A DNA stretch of 64,000 nucleotides from Enterobacter_D sp963521185 (GTDB lineage: Bacteria > Pseudomonadota > Gammaproteobacteria > Enterobacterales > Enterobacteriaceae): positions 496,001 to 560,000 of the forward strand of contig CAUQTV010000001.1 in the NCBI GenBank assembly GCA_963521185.1. The letters are read 5' to 3'. The first letter of the stretch is position 1. Each line of letters opens with the position of its first letter. A model generated the notes under the pieces. It did no database searches. It was not told the DNA's origin and saw only the letters and a list, made by a program, of their open reading frames with translations. The translations under genes were made by a program, and so were the position numbers. Shown here piece by piece: positions 59,402-64,000 of this stretch.

Positions 59402-61600
59402 TCAGGCGAGCGTGGGTAGCCCGTCCAGCAGCTTATCCAGCGTCAGCGGGTAGTCACGCACGCGCACCCCGGTGGCGTTATACACCGCATTGGCAATCGC
59501 CGCGCTCACGCCGCACAGTCCCAGCTCACCCACGCCTTTGGCCTTCATCGGCGATGACACCGGATCGGTATCGTCGAGGAAGATCACCTCCTGAGAAGGA
59601 ATATCGGCATGAACCGGCACTTCGTAGCCCGCCATGTCGTGGTTAACGAAGTAGCCCCGCCGGGTATCCACCGCCAGCTCCTCCATCAGCGCTGCGCCAA
59701 CCCCCATGGTCATAGCACCAATCACCTGGCTGCGGGCGGTTTTCGGATTGAGAATGCGTCCGGCGGCGCACACCGCCAGCATACGTCGCACCCGCACTTC
59801 CCCGGTGGCGATATCGACGCCGACCTCCACGAAATGCCCGGCGAAGGTGGATTGCTGAAACTGCTTATCCAGATCGCCAAACTCAATGCTGTCTTCAACG
59901 GTAAGCGTGCCGTTCGTGGCAGCCTGGCCCAGCGGCACGCGGCGCTCACCTAGCTGAATGTGCCCGTCGCCGAATTCGGCGGCGTCAGGATCCCACCCGA
60001 GCGCGTGGGCCGCGGCCTCACGCAATTTCACGCAGGCGGCATAGACGCCCGCTGTGGAGCTGTTGGCCCCCCATTGCCCGCCGGAACCTGCCGAGACCGG
60101 AAAGGCGGAATCGCCCAGATGCACGACGACCTTTTCAAGCCCCACACCAAGCATCTCTGCCGCCGTTTGCGCGATGATGGTGTAGCTGCCGGTCCCGATG
60201 TCCGTCATGTCGGTTTCGACGGTGACGACACCGTCAGCATCCAGATGCACGCGCGCGCCGGATTGGGTCACCATGCTGTCGCGAAAACCCGCCGCCATGC
60301 CCATGCCGATGAGCCAGCGCCCGTCCTGCACCTGCGCGGGCTGTGGATTGCGGCGATCCCAGCCGAAGCGCTCAGCACCGGTACGCAGGCACTCCACCAA
60401 CTGGCGACGGGAGAAAAAGCGCTCGGGATGGGCCGGGTCCACCTGGGTGTCGTTAAGAATGCGAAACGCCACCGGATCCCTGTGCAGCTTCTCCGCCATT
60501 TCGTCCATAGCGATTTCCAGCGCCATCAGGCCCGGCGTCTCGCCCGGTGCGCGCATTGAGTTCCCTTCGGGCAGATCGAGCGTCGCCAGCCGCAGTCCGG
60601 TAAAGCGGTTTGCACCCGCGTAAAACAGTTCCGTCTGGTGGACGGCGGTTTCCGGCGCGCCGCCGGGCAGGTTGCCGGACCAGCTTTCATGGGCGATGGC
60701 GGTGATATGACCGTCGCTGTCGGCACCGATACGAATGCGCTGCACGGTGGCGGGGCGGTGCGTGGTGTTATTCGGGATGAAGGGGCGTGGGAGCATAACT
60801 TTCACCGGGCGGTTTATTGCGCGTGCCCCCAGCGCCGCCAGCAGCGCGTCACATCGTAAAAACAGCTTGCCGCCGAAGCCGCCGCCAATATAGGGCGAGC
60901 GCACGCGCACGTTTTCCACCGGCATGTTGAGGGTTTTCGCAAGCTCGGTGCGACACCAGTTAATCATCTGATTGGAGGTCCAGACCGTGAGTTTATCGCC
61001 GTCCCAGACCGCCATTGAGGCATGCGGCTCCATCGCCATATGGCTTTGATCCGGCGTGCTGTAGGTCGCATCCAGCGTCACATCCGCGCTGTTAAATGCC
61101 CCCTCGAAATCACCGGTGTGCTTATCCGGGGTATCTTCCGGCGTGTCGGTCACCGTCGGCTGCACGCGGGCGAGATCGTACTCACCCTCTTCGCGGGCGT
61201 AGTCCACCTGCACCAGATTCGCCGCCGCGCGTGCCTGTTCGAAGGTTTCCGCCACCACCACCGCAATGGCCTGATGGTAGTGTTCAATAGTCGGCCCGCC
61301 AAGCAGCGTGGCGGCGTTCATTTCGCCTTTGCCCAGCTCACCTGCGTTATCGGCGGTAATAATCGTCAGCACGCCGGGCGCGTGCTGCGCCAGCGACGTG
61401 TTAAGCGCCGTGATCCGCCCTTTGGCAATGGCCGAACCGACAACGTAACCGTAAGCCACATTGGGTGCCTCGTTATGCCATTCGTACGCATAGGGGGCAG
61501 TACCGGTGGTTTTTAACGGGCCATCAATGCGGTCGTGCGGATGGCTGACGACCTTCAACTGGTCGATCGGATTGATGCCTGCTGGTTTATCAAATTTCAT
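59402..61600 (-). CDS. paoC: PaoC, molybdenum-binding subunit of aldehyde oxidoreductase
   Basis: 732 residues, identical in length to E. coli PaoC. Xanthine-oxidase-family large subunit: GGGFGGKLF, GMGMAAGFRDS, then near the end KGVGELGLCG, which holds the catalytic glutamate. It oxidises aromatic and other aldehydes to acids. Its ATG overlaps the paoB stop. It works as a heterotrimer with PaoA and PaoB. Confidence 0.94.
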   Translation of the reverse strand: MKFDKPAGINPIDQLKVVSHPHDRIDGPLKTTGTAPYAYEWHNEAPNVAYGYVVGSAIAKGRITALNTSLAQHAPGVLTIITADNAGELGKGEMNAATLLGGPTIEHYHQAIAVVVAETFEQARAAANLVQVDYAREEGEYDLARVQPTVTDTPEDTPDKHTGDFEGAFNSADVTLDATYSTPDQSHMAMEPHASMAVWDGDKLTVWTSNQMINWCRTELAKTLNMPVENVRVRSPYIGGGFGGKLFLRCDALLAALGARAINRPVKVMLPRPFIPNNTTHRPATVQRIRIGADSDGHITAIAHESWSGNLPGGAPETAVHQTELFYAGANRFTGLRLATLDLPEGNSMRAPGETPGLMALEIAMDEMAEKLHRDPVAFRILNDTQVDPAHPERFFSRRQLVECLRTGAERFGWDRRNPQPAQVQDGRWLIGMGMAAGFRDSMVTQSGARVHLDADGVVTVETDMTDIGTGSYTIIAQTAAEMLGVGLEKVVVHLGDSAFPVSAGSGGQWGANSSTAGVYAACVKLREAAAHALGWDPDAAEFGDGHIQLGERRVPLGQAATNGTLTVEDSIEFGDLDKQFQQSTFAGHFVEVGVDIATGEVRVRRMLAVCAAGRILNPKTARSQVIGAMTMGVGAALMEELAVDTRRGYFVNHDMAGYEVPVHADIPSQEVIFLDDTDPVSSPMKAKGVGELGLCGVSAAIANAVYNATGVRVRDYPLTLDKLLDGLPTLA

Positions 61601-62553
61601 GATTGACCCCTTGCGTGCGTCAGGACTGAGGCGAGCGTGCGCTGCGCCAGCGTCAGCTTAAAGGCGTTCTCCGCCGTGGGATGGGCGCTGGCAAACAGTC
61701 GGCGGTAAACCGCCTGCGCGCCGCGCGTCAGTTCACGGTCCGCGTCGTCAAGCCGCCAGGGTTTATGGGCAACGCCGCCGAGTGCGACGCGCCCTGAGCC
61801 GTCGGGCTGCACCACGGCGGCAACGGAGACCAGCGCAAAAGCGTAGGAGGCGCGGTCACGCACCTTTTGATAGATGTGCGTTCCCCCGAGCGGCGGCGGC
61901 AGGCTGACCGCCACTATAAACTCGCCGGGCGTCAGCACCGTTTCGAGATGCGGCGTCTCTCCCGGTGCCCGGTAAAAATCGGCAATGGGGATCTGTCGCT
62001 CGCGTCCGTCGGGGCTGACCGTTTCAATGACCGCGTCCAGAAGCTGCATAGCAACGGCCATATCGCTGGGATGCGTCGCGATGCAGTCGTCGCTGCCGCC
62101 CACGACCGCATGCTGGCGGCTGAACCCCGTTAACGCAGCGCAGCCGCTGCCCGGCTGACGTTTATTGCAGGGCTGGTTGGTGTCATAAAAGTAGGGGCAG
62201 CGCGTACGCTGTAAAAGATTCCCGGCGGTGGTCGCCTGGTTACGTAGCTGACCGGAGGCCCCGGCGAGCAGCGCCCGCGACAGTACGCCGTAGTCGCGAC
62301 GCACGCGCATATCGGCGGCGAGATCGGTATTGCGCACCAGCGCACCGATGCGCAGACCGCCCTGCGGCACAGGTTCAATGGTGTCCAGCGCCAGACCGTT
62401 GACGTCAATCAGGTGCGTGGGCGTTTCGATCTCCAGCTTCATCAGATCAAGCAGATTGGTGCCCCCGGCGATAAACTTTGCGCCAGGGGTCTGTGCCGCG
62501 CGGGCAGCCGCGTCGGCGGGTGTGGTTGCGCGTTCCCAGGTAAAGGCCTTCAT
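61597..62553 (-). CDS. paoB: PaoB, FAD-binding subunit of aldehyde oxidoreductase
   Basis: 318 residues from the ATG at 62553 (MKAFTWERA), the E. coli PaoB length. FAD-binding motifs FIAGGTNLLD (about 25-34) and TTAGNLLQRTRCP, and a loop with cysteines CPYFYDTNQPCNKRQ...GC that holds the extra [4Fe-4S] cluster of E. coli PaoB. The start overlaps the paoA stop (ATGA). Confidence 0.94.
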   Translation of the reverse strand: MKAFTWERATTPADAAARAAQTPGAKFIAGGTNLLDLMKLEIETPTHLIDVNGLALDTIEPVPQGGLRIGALVRNTDLAADMRVRRDYGVLSRALLAGASGQLRNQATTAGNLLQRTRCPYFYDTNQPCNKRQPGSGCAALTGFSRQHAVVGGSDDCIATHPSDMAVAMQLLDAVIETVSPDGRERQIPIADFYRAPGETPHLETVLTPGEFIVAVSLPPPLGGTHIYQKVRDRASYAFALVSVAAVVQPDGSGRVALGGVAHKPWRLDDADRELTRGAQAVYRRLFASAHPTAENAFKLTLAQRTLASVLTHARGQS

Positions 62554-63089
62554 GATTTCTGGCCTCCTGCAACGTCTTCGATGGCGGCAAGAATGTTGGC
62601 ATAGGCACCGCAACGGCAAATGTTGCCGCTCATGCGTTCGCGAATTTCGTCGGCGTTACAGGGCGGCGGCGAGGTTAAATCATCGGTAACGTGGCTGGGA
62701 ATGCCCGCTTCGATCTCTTTTAACATCGCCTGCGACGAGCAAATTTGGCCCGGCGTGCAGTAACCGCACTGGTAGCCGTCATGTTTGACAAAGGCCGCCT
62801 GCAATGGATGAAGATTATCGGGCGTGCCCAGTCCTTCAATGGTGGTTATCTCTGCGTCCTGCTGCATAACCGCCAGCGTCAGGCAGGCGTTGATTCGCCG
62901 GCCATTAACAATGACGGTACAGGCACCGCACTGACCGTGATCGCAGCCTTTTTTGCTGCCGGTCAGATGCAGGTGCTCACGTAATGCATCAAGTAGGGTG
63001 GTGCGGGTATCGACGCTAAGCGCGTGACGCTCGCCGTTAACGCGTAACGTCACGTCGCACATTTGCGGCGTTTCGACGTGGTTGCTCAT
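62550..63089 (-). CDS. paoA: PaoA, [2Fe-2S] subunit of aldehyde oxidoreductase, without Tat signal
   Basis: 179 residues from the ATG at 63089, which has a strong GGAGG six bases upstream. Plant-type ferredoxin motif CDHGQCGAC...C (about 48-68) and the second [2Fe-2S] site CGYCTPGQ...CRCGAY (about 107-165). E. coli PaoA is 229 residues with a twin-arginine signal that takes the complex to the periplasm; this protein begins MSNHVETPQMCDVTLRVNG and has no such signal. The complex is therefore probably cytoplasmic here. First gene of paoABCD-mocA-like. Confidence 0.93.
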   Translation of the reverse strand: MSNHVETPQMCDVTLRVNGERHALSVDTRTTLLDALREHLHLTGSKKGCDHGQCGACTVIVNGRRINACLTLAVMQQDAEITTIEGLGTPDNLHPLQAAFVKHDGYQCGYCTPGQICSSQAMLKEIEAGIPSHVTDDLTSPPPCNADEIRERMSGNICRCGAYANILAAIEDVAGGQKS

Positions 63090-63635
63090 ACCAGGCCTCC
63101 GGGATCACGACATGAATGGGGGTGCGGCTGACCGCTATGGCTTATCTGCACGCAGTAAGCTTTTCGTTATCGCTTAAGCATAGTTGCCACTGCGCTCAGG
63201 ATTATTCCTAAAACACGAGGGCGGCAGGGCGCAGGGGCGAAAGCGCTGCCAAAACGCGGCGGTCAAAAATAATACCGGGGCGGCGTTGTAGAATCAGTGA
63301 GTTAGGCTTATTACCGTTTCGCTTAAAACGGCCAAAATAATTTTAAAAATAAAGTCATACTTTATAACAAAATAATGCAACATTCGGCTGGCCGCAGGTT
63401 GATGTTTAAAGGGTGACTGATTTTATTGGCTTTTTATTTACCGATAATAAAAAACACCTCAGTAAATGACAGGGTTTAATTAAGGCTGAAGATTCACCGA
63501 AAATAAATAATTACTTGCGCAAATGGCAGGAGGTGCTAATTTTAATACTGTACCATGTAAGCCGATGATCATGTAATTCCAGTAGTAATTGATCCGAGAT
63601 TAATCGGTAATGTTCAATTAATAAGAGGAACGTTT
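63090..63635. other. Long AT-rich intergenic region between paoA and the KGG-repeat gene
   Basis: About 545 bases. The two genes diverge, so both promoters should lie here. I see no credible open frame, no clear terminator and no clear sigma-28 or sigma-54 element. A short inverted repeat, CCGTTT (63314-63319) with AAACGG (63326-63331), is the only structure that stands out. Confidence 0.5.
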
Positions 63636-63800
63636 ATGACTCAGCATCGTGGCAACTCTGGTAACTTCGCAGAAGACCGTGAGAAAGCATCTGAAGCCGG
63701 TAAGAAAGGCGGGCAGAGCAGCAGCGGTAGCTTCAAAAATGACCGCGAAAAAGCCTCCGACGCCGGTAAAAAGGGCGGCCAGAATAGCCGCCGCAGCTAG
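63636..63800 (+). CDS. KGG-repeat stress protein, YciG-like
   Basis: 54 residues from the ATG at 63636, with AAGAGGAACG upstream. Two near-identical repeats, FAEDREKASEAGKKGGQ and FKNDREKASDAGKKGGQ, then NSRRS. This is the con-10/GsiB-type KGG pattern found in small, polar, desiccation- and general-stress proteins; E. coli YciG is the closest named example. The peptide is likely disordered. It is monocistronic and has its own terminator. Confidence 0.92.
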   Translation: MTQHRGNSGNFAEDREKASEAGKKGGQSSSGSFKNDREKASDAGKKGGQNSRRS

Positions 63801-63825
63801 CGCTAGCGTAACGCTGTAAGAATAT

Positions 63826-63862
63826 ACCCGCAATTGTGATGGTTGCGGGTTTTTATTTTTTC
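63826..63862 (+). terminator. Intrinsic terminator after the KGG-repeat gene
   Basis: ACCCGCAA (63826-63833) pairs with TTGCGGGT (63843-63850), followed by TTTTATTTTTT. Confidence 0.9.
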
Positions 63863-64000
63863 TCTCATCCCCCCCCCGGCCTAAAGCCATTTATATCAGT
63901 ACGCCAGCGACACCGGTGAATATATTGTGTGCCATATTTTTGTGCGCACTTCTCCAACCAGGACTACTCCGATAATGCTTTAATTCGTGCCACACTGAAA

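Noticed and set aside
1..64000. tRNA or rRNA genes, CRISPR arrays, insertion sequences, integrases, replication origins
   Set aside because: I looked for cloverleaf-like sequences, regularly spaced repeats, transposase or integrase motifs and DnaA-box clusters and saw none that I could support.

Overview
The window looks like a chromosomal segment of a motile, facultatively anaerobic member of the Enterobacteriaceae. The evidence is protein-level resemblance to Escherichia coli genes (pgaABCD, paoABC, yciF, yoeB, hyp genes), the codon usage, and three good flagellar sigma-28 promoters. I cannot name the genus. Enteric strains that oxidise CO and release H2 are known (Citrobacter amalonaticus Y19 is the example I recall), and this window carries a gene set of that kind.

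Layout. 1-2000: end of urea carboxylase, then a citrate synthase paralogue with altered active-site residues. 2000-10750: a chemoreceptor with a sigma-28 promoter, then the poly-N-acetylglucosamine operon pgaABCD. 10751-15400: a WYL-domain regulator, then a sigma-54 activator divergent from an aldehyde dehydrogenase that has a sigma-54 promoter. 15467-22865: an aminotransferase divergent from a MetQ/MetN/MetI-type transporter, a biotin/methionine-sulfoxide-type molybdoenzyme and an HcxA-like dehydrogenase; together these suggest use of methionine or its sulfoxide. 22815-32000: a mosaic of GAPDH, a GlxA-type regulator, MFS pumps, a phosphoesterase, a small secreted protein flanked by a 72-bp direct repeat, a YoeB toxin with a truncated YefM, and LysR and AraC regulators.

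32085-36933: a four-gene operon of three dynamin-like GTPases and a membrane-anchored poly-serine protein. It looks AT-richer than its surroundings, is preceded by a near-perfect sigma-28 promoter and ends in a strong terminator. This is the best candidate for a poorly described system.

37160-50686: a complete carbon-monoxide-oxidising, hydrogen-evolving locus. cooA encodes the CO sensor. cooMKLXUH (minus strand) encodes the membrane energy-converting [NiFe] hydrogenase. hypC-hypA-cooF-cooS-cooC-cooT-cooJ-hypB (plus strand) encodes the CO dehydrogenase, its ferredoxin partner and the nickel-insertion factors. A CooA operator lies upstream of cooM. Electrons from CO would pass CooS to CooF to CooX/CooL/CooH, reducing protons while CooK/CooM conserve energy.

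50742-64000: a second sigma-28 chemoreceptor, a stress-type SDR and zinc alcohol dehydrogenase pair, a cation/proton antiporter, YciF, a RelE/HTH toxin-antitoxin pair, a paoABC-type molybdenum aldehyde oxidoreductase operon with its XdhC-like and cytidylyltransferase factors (PaoA lacks a Tat signal here), and a small KGG-repeat stress protein. No tRNA, rRNA, CRISPR array, transposase or phage structural gene was seen.
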